Positions 24,844-33,551 of a stretch of 42,245 nt of DNA are shown here, in pieces (position 1 is the stretch's first letter; each line of letters starts with the position of its first letter). The stretch lies in NCBI GenBank assembly GCA_003562475.1, contig PWUU01000097.1:1-42245 (forward strand). Reading direction: 5' to 3'. The notes under the pieces are model-generated. The model worked only from the letters and a program-made list of their open reading frames with translations, did not search any database and was not told the origin of the DNA. The translations under genes and the position numbers were made by a program. This DNA is from Dehalococcoidia bacterium (GTDB lineage: Bacteria > Chloroflexota > Dehalococcoidia > GIF9 > AB-539-J10).

Positions 24844-25581
24844 TTACGATACGAGCCTGCTGCCATTTGACCGCGACAGGAGTTCGGCGGGGCTGCCGCG
24901 GGCGACCACCCTTCCCTTCTCCATGAAGAATCCGTGATCAGCGATGTGGCTTACGGCCTTCACGTTTTGCTCCACCAGCAGTGTCGTGATCCCGTGCTGG
25001 CGCAACTCAGAAATCACGTTCATGACGCGTTTCACAAGTATAGGAGCGAGCCTCAGAGAGGGACAGTCGAGCAACAGGAGCCGCGGAGCCGACATAAATG
25101 CCCGTCCGATCGACAGCATCTGCTTCTCTCCCCCGGACAGAGTCCCGGCACTCTGCCGCTGACGCTCACCAAGAATTGGAAACAGCTTCAACACTGTCTC
25201 GATGTCATCTCGCACGGCAGTGCTCCCATTGCGTCTCCGGCGGGAATAGGCTCCAAGGAGCAGGTTATCCATAACACTCATCGACGCGAATATGAGGCGT
25301 CGCTCGTCCACGTAGACAATACCTCGCCCGACCAGTTTCTCTACGGAAATCCCATCGATTCGCTCACCTTCAAAGACAATCTCTCCCGAATCGATTGGCA
25401 AGAGGCCACAGATAGCCTTCAGCGCGGCGCTCTTGCCCCCACCATGCGGTCCCACCAGTGCAACAATCTGGGCATGAGACACGCCGAGCGACACACCTCG
25501 CAGGGCAGCAAACGGCCCATACGAGGCACGTACGTCTCTCATCTCGAGAACGATATCCTGGCTCTCGCTTGTCACGTCCAC
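24844..25581 (-). CDS. livF: Branched-chain amino-acid-type ABC transporter ATPase LivF, degenerate active site
   Basis: A 245-residue LivF-type nucleotide-binding protein, the partner of LivG under the LivHM permease. The fold and order are clear, but key residues differ. Walker A reads GPHGGGKSA (44-52; usual GPNGAGKST). Walker B LLLLD (168-172) is followed by Cys173 in place of the catalytic Glu. The D-loop is SLRLAP instead of SLGLAP. The signature LSGGE (148-152) is intact, and VEQN occupies the switch-His region as usual for LivF. It is therefore probably poor at hydrolysing ATP at its own site but can complete the LivG site. The GTG start has GGAG just upstream. It is the last gene of the liv cluster. 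Confidence 0.9.
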   Translation of the reverse strand: MDVTSESQDIVLEMRDVRASYGPFAALRGVSLGVSHAQIVALVGPHGGGKSAALKAICGLLPIDSGEIVFEGERIDGISVEKLVGRGIVYVDERRLIFASMSVMDNLLLGAYSRRRRNGSTAVRDDIETVLKLFPILGERQRQSAGTLSGGEKQMLSIGRAFMSAPRLLLLDCPSLRLAPILVKRVMNVISELRQHGITTLLVEQNVKAVSHIADHGFFMEKGRVVARGSPAELLSRSNGSRLVS

Positions 25582-25593
25582 CTGTCTCCTCGA

Positions 25594-26400
25594 TTATTCC
25601 CCAAGATAACTCGCCACGACCTTCTCATCATTGCGGATCACCTGTGGCAGTCCATCAGCGATCTTCTCGCCATAGTGCAACACCACCACCCGGCTGGCTA
25701 CATCCATCACCACATCTGTCAGGTGTTCAACCATCAGCACGGTCATTCCATCCGCAGTCAGGTCTCGCAGTAGAGACGTCAGCCTGTCAATCTCGTCCCG
25801 CACCAAACCACCGTACGGTTCATCCAGCAGTACCAGAGATGGCCGCGCCACCAGCGCGCGGGCAAGTCCAACCAGCTTCTGTTCCCCCCACGAGAGTTCA
25901 CGTGGCTTCGCTCGCGCTCTGTCAGCAAGACCAAGCGCACTCAACTGCTCCATAGACACCGCACGAATCATGGACTCTTCAGTCCTGGCGCGCCGAGACC
26001 GAAAACCTGTGGACAGAAAACCGGCAACTGACCACACGTGGCAGCCTGTCATTACATTATCAAGCACCGAGATTGTAGGACACAGTTGCACATCCTGGAA
26101 CATCTGCGTAATGCCGCGCCGGGCGACTCGGTATGCCGGGAGCGCATCGACGCGCTGGCCGCCAAACACAATCTCCCCGGCCGTAGGTCTGAGCAGTCCG
26201 CTCACCAGTTTCAATAGAGTAGTTTTGCCCGCCCCGTTCGGACCGATTATGCAGACGAGGTCGCCGACCTTGACGCTGAGGCTGACATCCCTCAGCACCA
26301 CCAGCCGGCCATACGCAGCCGATAAGCCGCGCAGGTGAAGCAGCGCTCCATCCTGCCCTGCCAGTGCTGGCCGGCGGGCAGTCACGGGTTCAACCCCCAC
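25594..26400 (-). CDS. livG: Branched-chain amino-acid-type ABC transporter ATPase LivG
   Basis: A 268-residue ATPase. Walker A GPNGAGKT (53-60), Q-loop TQMFQDVQLCP, Walker B VLLDEP with the catalytic Glu (194) and the switch His in LMVEHLTD are all intact. The signature motif is LSWGE (169-173), with Trp at a normally invariant Gly position. The GTG start at 26400 is supported by AAGGAGG 7 nt upstream and overlaps the livM stop by 11 bp; the longer frame runs into livM. It works with LivF and LivHM to import branched-chain amino acids or similar amides. Confidence 0.92.
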   Translation of the reverse strand: MGVEPVTARRPALAGQDGALLHLRGLSAAYGRLVVLRDVSLSVKVGDLVCIIGPNGAGKTTLLKLVSGLLRPTAGEIVFGGQRVDALPAYRVARRGITQMFQDVQLCPTISVLDNVMTGCHVWSVAGFLSTGFRSRRARTEESMIRAVSMEQLSALGLADRARAKPRELSWGEQKLVGLARALVARPSLVLLDEPYGGLVRDEIDRLTSLLRDLTADGMTVLMVEHLTDVVMDVASRVVVLHYGEKIADGLPQVIRNDEKVVASYLGE

Positions 26401-27418
26401 GGCGGGTCCTCCTTCGCCTGAGTCGTGCCGGCAGTGAATACACTCCTTCCGGCAGGAACAGAAGCGTGGCAACCAGTATAACTCCATACGCCACCAACTC
26501 ATACGCACCTGTGGGGCCACCAAGAACGATCGGTGCTACAGCACGAAGTACTTCAGTGATGATGATCATCAGCGCAGCACCTATGATTGCCCCCCAGGGG
26601 GTGGTTACCCCACCAACAATGACCATGATGGCAACCATAACAGACAGCTCTACGTGAAATGTCCCGGGCTCGATTACCCTGGTGAAGTGCGCGAAGATAC
26701 TACCTGCGACGCTGGCAAACACAGCGGCGACGACAAAGGCACTCACCTTGTACTTCATAGTGTTGATGCCCAGAACTTGCGCGGTGTCCTCACTTCCCCC
26801 TGCGAGTACGTTGAGGACGCGTAGCGCCCTCCCGCTGCGGGAACTCGCTACATTGAGAGAGAACAGGAGCAATGTCACAACCACCAGCCATACGAGCATG
26901 AAGATGAAAGCGGAGTACGGAAGGTTGCCCGGGTAGGAGAGCCGAGGTATCCCCGTTAGACCGGTGGCTCCGCCGGTTACAGCGCCCATAGCCATCACCA
27001 GGTAGTAAAAGATCAGGTTAACTGTCAGGGTGACACCCGCCACAATAATCCCGCGCAGTCGCAAGACGGCAAACCCCACAACCGCAGCAATCCCTCCCGT
27101 CGCAACGGCAGCCAGCACAATCGACGGCCAGGCGGGGAACCCGGCGCGCACAGTGAGAAGCGCCGAAACGTACGCTCCCAGACCATAGAACATAGCCTGG
27201 CCCAGGGATACCTGACCTGCCAGACCGGTAAGCAACACCAGCCCCAGCGCCAGAATCGCGTGAAACCCGATCATTGTGACGATGCTGACAGAATAGGCGC
27301 CCGCCCAGAAGGGGAGGGTAAACAGCACCAGCGGGCCGGCTACGTAGACCATCCAGCGCAACATGGCAGGTCGTTGCACATTGGACATCACTCGAGTCGT
27401 CCCTTCAAAGATAGCCAT
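26390..27418 (-). CDS. livM: Branched-chain amino-acid-type ABC transporter permease LivM
   Basis: A 342-residue permease with about nine to ten membrane segments. Family features are LGLVLLTGLAGQVSLGQAMFYGLGAYV near residue 60, GITRLR-like region RLRGIIVAGVTL, a GATGLTGIP loop and the coupling EDTAQVLGINTMKYKVSAF. The C-terminal PEGVYSLPARLRRRR is typical. The ATG overlaps the livH stop (TAATG). It forms the channel together with LivH. Confidence 0.92.
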   Translation of the reverse strand: MAIFEGTTRVMSNVQRPAMLRWMVYVAGPLVLFTLPFWAGAYSVSIVTMIGFHAILALGLVLLTGLAGQVSLGQAMFYGLGAYVSALLTVRAGFPAWPSIVLAAVATGGIAAVVGFAVLRLRGIIVAGVTLTVNLIFYYLVMAMGAVTGGATGLTGIPRLSYPGNLPYSAFIFMLVWLVVVTLLLFSLNVASSRSGRALRVLNVLAGGSEDTAQVLGINTMKYKVSAFVVAAVFASVAGSIFAHFTRVIEPGTFHVELSVMVAIMVIVGGVTTPWGAIIGAALMIIITEVLRAVAPIVLGGPTGAYELVAYGVILVATLLFLPEGVYSLPARLRRRRTRRGG

Positions 27419-28296
27419 TATCCTTCAACATTCGCGTGGGCCGGCAGAAGTCCGCGCGGTCTGACGAGGAATATGATGAGAAGTATGCCAAGTGCAATCA
27501 CGTCGTGATAGCCACTGGGCATCAGGCCAGCCGAGAGAGCTTCTGTCAGGCCAAGCAGTAGACCGCCAACAATCACACCCTCAGCCCGGTGCATTCCGCC
27601 AACGAATGCGGCGAGAAGTCCTTTGATGGTGAGCGGAATACCGACGTTGTAAGCTGTCATCGTGAGCGGAGTGATGGTCGCTCCAGCTACGGCTCCAAGC
27701 GCTGCAGCAATCACAAAAGCGAGCAACCCCATACGTTCAGGACTTATGCCGATGGTCCTGGCCCCGAGCGGTTCATCTGCGCAGGCGCGGAGCGCCCTGC
27801 CCAGCATGGTGCGACCGAAAAAGTAGTAGAGGCCCGCAACCATGAGGATCGTCATACCCACAACCCACGGCGCCTGCCCGAAGATAGTGGCGCCCCACAG
27901 GTGGATGCTCCTGCTCCCCAGGAAGCTGGTCAGGGCGCGGTACTCCCACCCCCACACCAGAAGAGTCAGACCCTCAACCGCGAAGGCGAAACCCACCGTC
28001 AGGAAAGCCAGCGTCGATCCGGATGCATGGCGGGCAGGGTAAATTATGAAGCGGTACAGTATGGCACCAGAAAGCGAGACGATGGAAACCGCAAGGAAGA
28101 TGGCCGGCAGCAATGGCACCCCAAAGGCGCACAGGCTGACGGTGATCATGCCGCCGAGCATGACGAACTCCCCCTGGGCGAGGTTCAACACACGAGTGAC
28201 GCCGTACACCACGTACAGGCCCAGCCCGAGTGCCGCATAGATGCACCCGAGCGTGAGGCCACTTATCAGTGACTGCAGAATCGTCGAGATTTCCAC
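27418..28296 (-). CDS. livH: Branched-chain amino-acid-type ABC transporter permease LivH
   Basis: A 292-residue permease with about eight membrane helices. It starts with the family's LISGLTLGCIYAALGLGL and has VTRVLNLAQGEFVMLGGM, RALRACADEPLGARTIGI (the coupling helix contacting the ATPases) and the end FLVRPRGLL. The GTG start gives the expected N-terminus. It lies 10 bp after livJ, in the same operon. Confidence 0.92.
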   Translation of the reverse strand: MEISTILQSLISGLTLGCIYAALGLGLYVVYGVTRVLNLAQGEFVMLGGMITVSLCAFGVPLLPAIFLAVSIVSLSGAILYRFIIYPARHASGSTLAFLTVGFAFAVEGLTLLVWGWEYRALTSFLGSRSIHLWGATIFGQAPWVVGMTILMVAGLYYFFGRTMLGRALRACADEPLGARTIGISPERMGLLAFVIAAALGAVAGATITPLTMTAYNVGIPLTIKGLLAAFVGGMHRAEGVIVGGLLLGLTEALSAGLMPSGYHDVIALGILLIIFLVRPRGLLPAHANVEG

Positions 28297-28306
28297 AGCA
28301 GGTCGC

Positions 28307-29509
28307 CTAATCCTCCATGGTCTTCACAAGTATTCTTTCTCCATCTCTGAGCATCACGAGTACCTCCTTCGGTACCACGCGGCCATAGTGATCATCGGCC
28401 GACAGAGTATAGGTCCCCATGAACAGGCTCAGATCGGTCGTCCCCTCAAACGCATCCCGCACCTGCGCACGCGCCCCGATGATATCACTCAGGTCCGGGT
28501 TCGCGCGCTCGATCCCATCGGCAATGAACACGATAATCTGGGCACCTATGGCCTCCCACATGGCGGGCGGGCGTCCATAGCGCTCGGAAAAAGACTCGGT
28601 GAATTCTCTGCACATTTCCCTATCCGGATCATCGACCGGAAGCTGTTCCCACATGGTGAGTTTCGAGTCGAGCCATACGACTGACGGCTCCATCTCGTAG
28701 TACTCGCCAAAGGCTTCCACGTAAGCTGGAGAGCCCTGGGCTGGTGTCGTCATGATAGGCACCATGATGCCCATTTCGCGCGCCTGCTTCACCGCGAGCG
28801 CCCCTGCCGGACCACTGCCCCAGATGAAGATAGATTCCGCGCCGGACGCTCTGATATTGGCAAGTTGGGGAGTCATATCCGTGGCACCTGGATCGAAATG
28901 CTGGTACGTGACCACCTCGATGCCCTCGGCGGGCGCAACCTGCCTGAGGAAATGCTCCCCGCCTTCGCCATAGCCACTGTTCTCGATGAGGCCGGCACAA
29001 GTGTTCAGGCCAAGATCGTCCCTAAGGTACCTCAGCGGAAGAGGGATATAGGTGCTCTCACTAGCGATAGGCTTGAACGCCCAGGCACCAAGCCTATCGT
29101 TGACGAGTCCGGTGCCGGACATTATGAGTCCAGGCATCTCATTGTCATTGACCACCTCTATCATGCTGTGTGATAACGCGGTCGCCGACATCGTCGCAAC
29201 CACCAATACCTTATCTACCTCGATTGCTTTCTGTGCAGCAAGCGCTGTCTCGGTAGTACTACCTTTATCATCGTAGAACATGAGCTCCAACGGCATTCCA
29301 TTTATGCCGCCCGCCTTGTTGATCTGGTCGGCAACCAGCCGTGCGCCATCGATGGCGGGCAATCCGAGGGCACTGTACGGCCCCGTCTGTGAGGCAATGA
29401 CTCCAATCCTGTACGTATCATAAGTCTGATCCTGGGCGCATCCCAGTGACGGCACCGCAAGTAGTGCGGCCACCAGCACCAGCGCGCCGATACGTCTTGC
29501 TGCGTTCAT
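28307..29509 (-). CDS. ABC transporter substrate-binding lipoprotein, LivJ/Leu-Ile-Val-binding type
   Basis: A 400-residue periplasmic-binding-type protein (type I fold, Peripla_BP_6). The signal peptide ends in the lipobox PSLGCAQD, so it is a lipid-anchored receptor. The mature start TYRIGVIASQTGPYSALG and GARLVADQINKAGGINGMPLEL are the family hallmark, as are VNDNEMPGLIMSGT and WGSGPAGALAVKQARE. It supplies ligand to LivHMGF. The natural ligand may be a branched-chain amino acid, an amide or another small organic compound. A strong ribosome-binding site (GGGAGGAG, 5-6 nt) precedes the ATG. As first gene of the cluster it should be expressed most. Confidence 0.92.
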   Translation of the reverse strand: MNAARRIGALVLVAALLAVPSLGCAQDQTYDTYRIGVIASQTGPYSALGLPAIDGARLVADQINKAGGINGMPLELMFYDDKGSTTETALAAQKAIEVDKVLVVATMSATALSHSMIEVVNDNEMPGLIMSGTGLVNDRLGAWAFKPIASESTYIPLPLRYLRDDLGLNTCAGLIENSGYGEGGEHFLRQVAPAEGIEVVTYQHFDPGATDMTPQLANIRASGAESIFIWGSGPAGALAVKQAREMGIMVPIMTTPAQGSPAYVEAFGEYYEMEPSVVWLDSKLTMWEQLPVDDPDREMCREFTESFSERYGRPPAMWEAIGAQIIVFIADGIERANPDLSDIIGARAQVRDAFEGTTDLSLFMGTYTLSADDHYGRVVPKEVLVMLRDGERILVKTMED

Positions 29510-29614
29510 TGGTCTCCTCCCTATTCTTCACTCGTCTCGTCTACAGCGGTCTGGTCTCCCCGATTGGCAGGTATATGAGCGGCAAGGGCATTGCCGATAA
29601 TACAATGTACGGTC

Positions 29615-30496
29615 TCAGTCATCTGTCGCGTGAAACCCGAAGGTGACAAAACCCTCGCCGTTCTGAATTGCCGTTACCGCACGACCGTGTGACACATAGA
29701 GGCAGTCGCACGACAACTCATCACGCAGCATCCGTTCGAGGCATGCCGCATCCTGCGCGGCGTTCACGTGTACAATCGCACCGGAAAGCTTCCTGCCATT
29801 CACCCGCTCCAATGCGGTCTGCACCATCTTCTTCAGGAGCTGCTGCTTGGCCTTCGCGCGAGAGATCAGTTGCACCGTGCCGCCAGTGGAATAGTCAACC
29901 TCGATCATCGCCTTGAAACCGGTACCACTGTGGCTCTCAGCGTCGGCCCACGGCTTCGCTTTGAAAATCCTGCCGCCCTTATCGCGATAGAACAGCGTCT
30001 CGAAGCAGAAGAGCGCGCACATCGCGTCACGTACCTCGTAGACCTTCCGCACAACATCGTCGAAGTCTGCGCCTTCCGCTGCAAGTCTGGCCGATTCCAC
30101 CGCAATCGGCATCTCTCCAGCCTCCACAGTTCGTGAGTCCACCACCTCGATCTTCATTGCCGGATACTTCTCCAGCATGAGCTTTCGAGCCTCGAGTGCG
30201 GCGCCATAGCCCTTGCTGAACAGGGAAGTCATATGGATGGACACCACGGCCTCCGCCCTCTGAGCGGCCCACTCGTATGCCTCAAACACCTCACCGATGG
30301 AAGGCGCCGAAGTCGTCGGCACCTCGCCTCGCTGCCGCAGCCTGGTCAGCAGCCAGTCCATGTCAACCTCGGTCTCGAGGTAGTCCCGCCCATCGACAAT
30401 CGCATGCAACGGCAGGATTCCAATGTCATACCTGTCGACCAGCTCCTGCGGCACCGCCGCGGGAGCATCGACAATGACTGCAACCTTCCGCGTCAT
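29615..30496 (-). CDS. DegV family protein (fatty-acid-binding type)
   Basis: A 293-residue two-domain DegV protein. Members bind a fatty-acid chain and, in Firmicutes, act as FakB partners of a fatty-acid kinase. Features are VAVIVDAPAAVPQELVDRY at the start, ILPLHAIVDGRDYLE, the TSAPSIGEVFEAYE segment with the lipid-head-group-binding Thr-Ser, SIHMTSLFSKGYGAA and VEVVDSRTVEAGE-like text. The C-terminal half has RDKGGRIFKAKPW and the SHGRAVTAI motif. No FakA kinase gene is visible. ATG 30496 has AAGGAG five bases upstream; a GTG two codons earlier is less likely. It precedes livJ by 105 bp on the same strand. Confidence 0.85.
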   Translation of the reverse strand: MTRKVAVIVDAPAAVPQELVDRYDIGILPLHAIVDGRDYLETEVDMDWLLTRLRQRGEVPTTSAPSIGEVFEAYEWAAQRAEAVVSIHMTSLFSKGYGAALEARKLMLEKYPAMKIEVVDSRTVEAGEMPIAVESARLAAEGADFDDVVRKVYEVRDAMCALFCFETLFYRDKGGRIFKAKPWADAESHSGTGFKAMIEVDYSTGGTVQLISRAKAKQQLLKKMVQTALERVNGRKLSGAIVHVNAAQDAACLERMLRDELSCDCLYVSHGRAVTAIQNGEGFVTFGFHATDD

Positions 30497-30799
30497 CTGC
30501 ACTCCTTAAGCTTCAGCGTACAGTGCTCTGGATACCTCGGCATACGATATATTGTTCAATCACAAAACGCCATTTGTCAAGCGACAAATTGTATGTAGCA
30601 ATCGTTTCCTGGATGCCCGAACGCAGAATCACGGCTCGCCGGGCTAGCTCCTCGCCATTATGTCGCCAACGCGGGTTGAGTCGCGCGCCACTGGTAGGGC
30701 ATACTTGCAGCACGCTGCACGGGCGGGCTATTCGGCCTCGTTCTCATTGCTACGTACAACTCTCGTGCGTGCCGGGCGTTACCAGACAAGAACCAGACT
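30497..30799. promoter_or_regulatory. Divergent intergenic region with AT-rich patch and inverted repeat
   Basis: This 303-bp region separates the divergent DegV and glycerate kinase genes and contains no gene. Bases 30545-30600 are clearly AT-richer than the surroundings. They hold a perfect inverted repeat, ATTTGTC-AAGC-GACAAAT (30572-30589), which could be an operator or a small hairpin. On the minus strand a TTGACA box overlaps it (30576-30581), but no well-spaced -10 box follows. It probably houses the promoters of both genes. Confidence 0.35.
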
Positions 30800-32239
30800 A
30801 TGAGGATACGAAACACGCAGGAACTCATCTCGCACGGTAATGTGCCCGGTCGAAGAGCGCTCCTGGAGATAGTGGAGGCCGGACTCCAGGCAAGCGACCC
30901 TTACTGGAGCACTAGAGAGCTTGTCCGCCTGAGAAACGGCAAACTCATCGTGGGCGGCGGTCAGTTCGAGCCGGTCGGTTCTCCACACACCGGTGAGGAG
31001 AAATACCATCTGGCCGAAATCGGCCGCATATTCGTCCTTGGTGCAGGCAAGGGAATTCAGCGCGTGGCGAAGGCTCTCGAGGACGAACTGGGTGACCACT
31101 TGACCGGTGGTCACATCATCGACAAGAAAGGCCACCCTGTGATTCTTGAGCGCATCGGCGTGACCCTGGGAGGGCATCCTGTCCCTGATAACGACTGCGT
31201 ACAGGGGTGTCACCGCATCCTCGCCATACTGGAGAATCTATATGCGGATGACCTCGTCTTCACATGTGTGAGCAATGGAGTTTCGGCCCTCCTGACACTC
31301 CCGGTCCCTGGTCTGACGCTCGAGGATATGAAGGCAACTACTCGTATCATGCAGATAGAGTGTGGCGCACCAACGCAGGATCTCAACCCGGTGCGCAACC
31401 ATCTGGACGTACTGAAAGGCGGCCGGCTCTCCCGACGCATCCATCCTGCCCGTGCCATTCACATCATCGCCATCGAACCTGGCGACTACCATACACTGAT
31501 ACACGAGAACTTCTGGTTGCATTCTCTTCCCGACGCGACAACCTACGATCAGGCGATTGAGAACCTCATGAGATGGGAAGCCTGGGACGCGGTACCTGCA
31601 TCCGTGCGAGATTTCCTGCTAAGACGGGACCCGGCGCACGATACCGTCAAGGCAGATGAATATGAACGCTTCGGGCACCGGGTCTTTGGTGTGATGCCGG
31701 GCCCGTTCCAGACTGCCAAAGTGCCTGCGGCAATGCGGAAAGCGGAAGAGCTTGGCTACAAGCCATATTTCCTGGGCGAGGAGGTTTCCGCCATCGAGGC
31801 CAGCCACGCTGCCTCCTATCTCGCGGAGATAGCAAAGACGATTGAACGCAGACGTCAGCCTTTCGAGCCTCCCTGTGCCCTCTTCACCAGCGGGGAGATG
31901 CTCGTCACCGTCGGCAAAGAGGACGGTACAGGCGGTCGGAACCAGGAATTCGCACTTGCCGCAGCGCGCAGGATAGCGGGGAGCCAACGCATAGTAATGG
32001 CCTCGGTGGACACCGACGGCACCGACGGCCCCGGCGGCGACTCCACTATCTGTCTCGCAGGGGGCATCGTCGATGGTTTCACAGCTCAGGAGGCCGATGC
32101 GAAGGGCGTCGACCTCGTCGACTCGCTGAGGCGCCACGACACTACTCCTGCCCTTCGTAAACTCGGCAGCGGTATCATCGCCGAGCCTAACATCAGCTTG
32201 AACGACCTGACAGTCGCACTCATAATGAGCGACGCCTAG
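30800..32239 (+). CDS. Glycerate 2-kinase, MOFRL/GckA family
   Basis: A 479-residue kinase of the GckA/MOFRL family, which phosphorylates D-glycerate to 2-phosphoglycerate with ATP. The N-terminal Rossmann-like half has FVLGAGKGIQRVAKALE, GHIIDKKGH, GGHPVPDND and VSNGVSALLTLP (normally SGGxSAL, so the Gly pair is partly changed). The C-terminal MOFRL half has FTSGEMLVTVGKEDGTGGRNQEFALAAA, DTDGTDGPGG and ISLNDLTVALI. It is followed 19 bp later by an enolase-like gene, the next step in glycolysis (2-phosphoglycerate to PEP), and the two are very likely co-transcribed. The ATG at 30800 fits the family start; no strong ribosome-binding site is seen. Confidence 0.85.
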   Translation: MRIRNTQELISHGNVPGRRALLEIVEAGLQASDPYWSTRELVRLRNGKLIVGGGQFEPVGSPHTGEEKYHLAEIGRIFVLGAGKGIQRVAKALEDELGDHLTGGHIIDKKGHPVILERIGVTLGGHPVPDNDCVQGCHRILAILENLYADDLVFTCVSNGVSALLTLPVPGLTLEDMKATTRIMQIECGAPTQDLNPVRNHLDVLKGGRLSRRIHPARAIHIIAIEPGDYHTLIHENFWLHSLPDATTYDQAIENLMRWEAWDAVPASVRDFLLRRDPAHDTVKADEYERFGHRVFGVMPGPFQTAKVPAAMRKAEELGYKPYFLGEEVSAIEASHAASYLAEIAKTIERRRQPFEPPCALFTSGEMLVTVGKEDGTGGRNQEFALAAARRIAGSQRIVMASVDTDGTDGPGGDSTICLAGGIVDGFTAQEADAKGVDLVDSLRRHDTTPALRKLGSGIIAEPNISLNDLTVALIMSDA

Positions 32240-32258
32240 TGCAAGAGGAGAGATTCGG

Positions 32259-33533
32259 ATGAGCGATGGTTCAATGATCAAGTCCATTACCGCGCTTCAG
32301 ACGTGGAGTTGGCGAGGCCATCCCGCGCTGGAGGCGCGGGTCGTGACGGAAAATGGCGCATCGGGCGCTGCCCAGGTTCAGGCCGGGACGTCGGTCGGAC
32401 AGCACGAGGTACAGTTCATCCACGACGGTGGTCCGCGGTGGGGTGGTCTCGGCGTGCAGAAGGCCGTCGCCGTCGTTAAGGACATCATCGCACCCGCCCT
32501 CATCGGCATGGATGCCACGCGGCAGCGCGATATAGATGGCCGCATGATAGCGATTGACGGTACACCTAACAAGGCGAGGTTGGGCGGCAACTGTATCGGT
32601 GCTGTCTCTGCAGCCGTACTGAAAGCGGCTGCGGCGAGCGTTCGGCTACCCCTCTATCGGTACATCGGAGGACCCAATGCGTGTGTTATGCCGACTCCTG
32701 GCGTGCTGGCCGTACTGGGCCCCAAGCGCTACGGTGGCGGCGACCGGGGCGGCGAGAAGCCAACCTACTCCTTCTACTGTCACGGCTATGGGAGTTTCAC
32801 GGATGCCTCACAAGCCTGCTGGCAGGTCCGCCAGGCGTTCCGCAGGATTCTGCTGGAAAAGAAGGGCGTCAATGCGTTCAGAATAGACCGGCTGTTCATC
32901 GACCAGGAGGGTGTATTCGAGCACGACCGGGAGTTGTGGGCATTGATGAAAGACGCCGTCGAACTTTCTGGCAACGATGGCCGGATCGGTATCCAGGCGG
33001 ACATCGCAGCCGGATGCTACCACGATAAGAAGACAGGACTCTACAAAGGCCTTTTCTCCCGTGAAGACAAGACTCGAGACGACCTGATAGCACTGTACCG
33101 TGAAGCGGTAAGAGAATACCCGTTCGTAATACTCGAGGACCCGCTGGACGAGGATGATTTTGAGGGGCACGCCACACTGACCGCGGAGTTGGGCGTGCAG
33201 ATTGTCGGTGACGACCTGTTCACGACCAACACAGAGAGGTTGCAGCATGGCATCGATATGGGCGCCTGTAACGCCGTGCTCCTGAAGGTGAACCAGGTTG
33301 GCAGCATCACAGAGGCATTCGACATGGTTGACCTCGCATACCGCAACGGCTATGCCGTCATGCCGTGCAGCAGCAGGGGAGAAGGAGCGGACATCGCTGA
33401 CTACGCCGTCGGACTCAAGACCGGCCACATGCGGGAGGGTGGACTCGACGATGCAACCACCCGATTGATGGAAATAGAGGCAGAACTGGACGACCGCGCG
33501 ATGTTCCTTGGCCGAAGGGGCTTCAAACCCTAG
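32259..33533 (+). CDS. Divergent enolase-family protein
   Basis: A 424-residue enolase-superfamily protein that follows the true enolase layout but is strongly divergent. Kept: the three metal ligands D248 (GIQADIAA), E293 (ILEDPLDEDD) and D318 (IVGDDLFTTN), the catalytic-base Lys343 in LLKVNQVGS, Lys387 in LKTG, a likely equivalent of the acid Glu (E217 in DQEGVF) and a loop Ser in GTSVG. Changed: the SHRSGETED loop reads CSSRGEGAD, so the His is absent. The HAxN and QEFMI segments are replaced by a Gly-rich stretch (GGGDRGGEKPTYSFY), and the C-terminal RSER/AKYN helix is altered. It may still turn 2-phosphoglycerate into PEP for the preceding kinase, or act on a related acid. GAGGAGA lies 8 nt before the ATG. 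Confidence 0.78.
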   Translation: MSDGSMIKSITALQTWSWRGHPALEARVVTENGASGAAQVQAGTSVGQHEVQFIHDGGPRWGGLGVQKAVAVVKDIIAPALIGMDATRQRDIDGRMIAIDGTPNKARLGGNCIGAVSAAVLKAAAASVRLPLYRYIGGPNACVMPTPGVLAVLGPKRYGGGDRGGEKPTYSFYCHGYGSFTDASQACWQVRQAFRRILLEKKGVNAFRIDRLFIDQEGVFEHDRELWALMKDAVELSGNDGRIGIQADIAAGCYHDKKTGLYKGLFSREDKTRDDLIALYREAVREYPFVILEDPLDEDDFEGHATLTAELGVQIVGDDLFTTNTERLQHGIDMGACNAVLLKVNQVGSITEAFDMVDLAYRNGYAVMPCSSRGEGADIADYAVGLKTGHMREGGLDDATTRLMEIEAELDDRAMFLGRRGFKP

Positions 33534-33551
33534 GCAGCCGCGTGAAGGATC

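Noticed and set aside
29580-29596. Hairpin CGGCAA-N5-TTGCCG between the DegV gene and livJ as a terminator
   Set aside because: The stem is only 6 bp and no T-tract follows on either strand.
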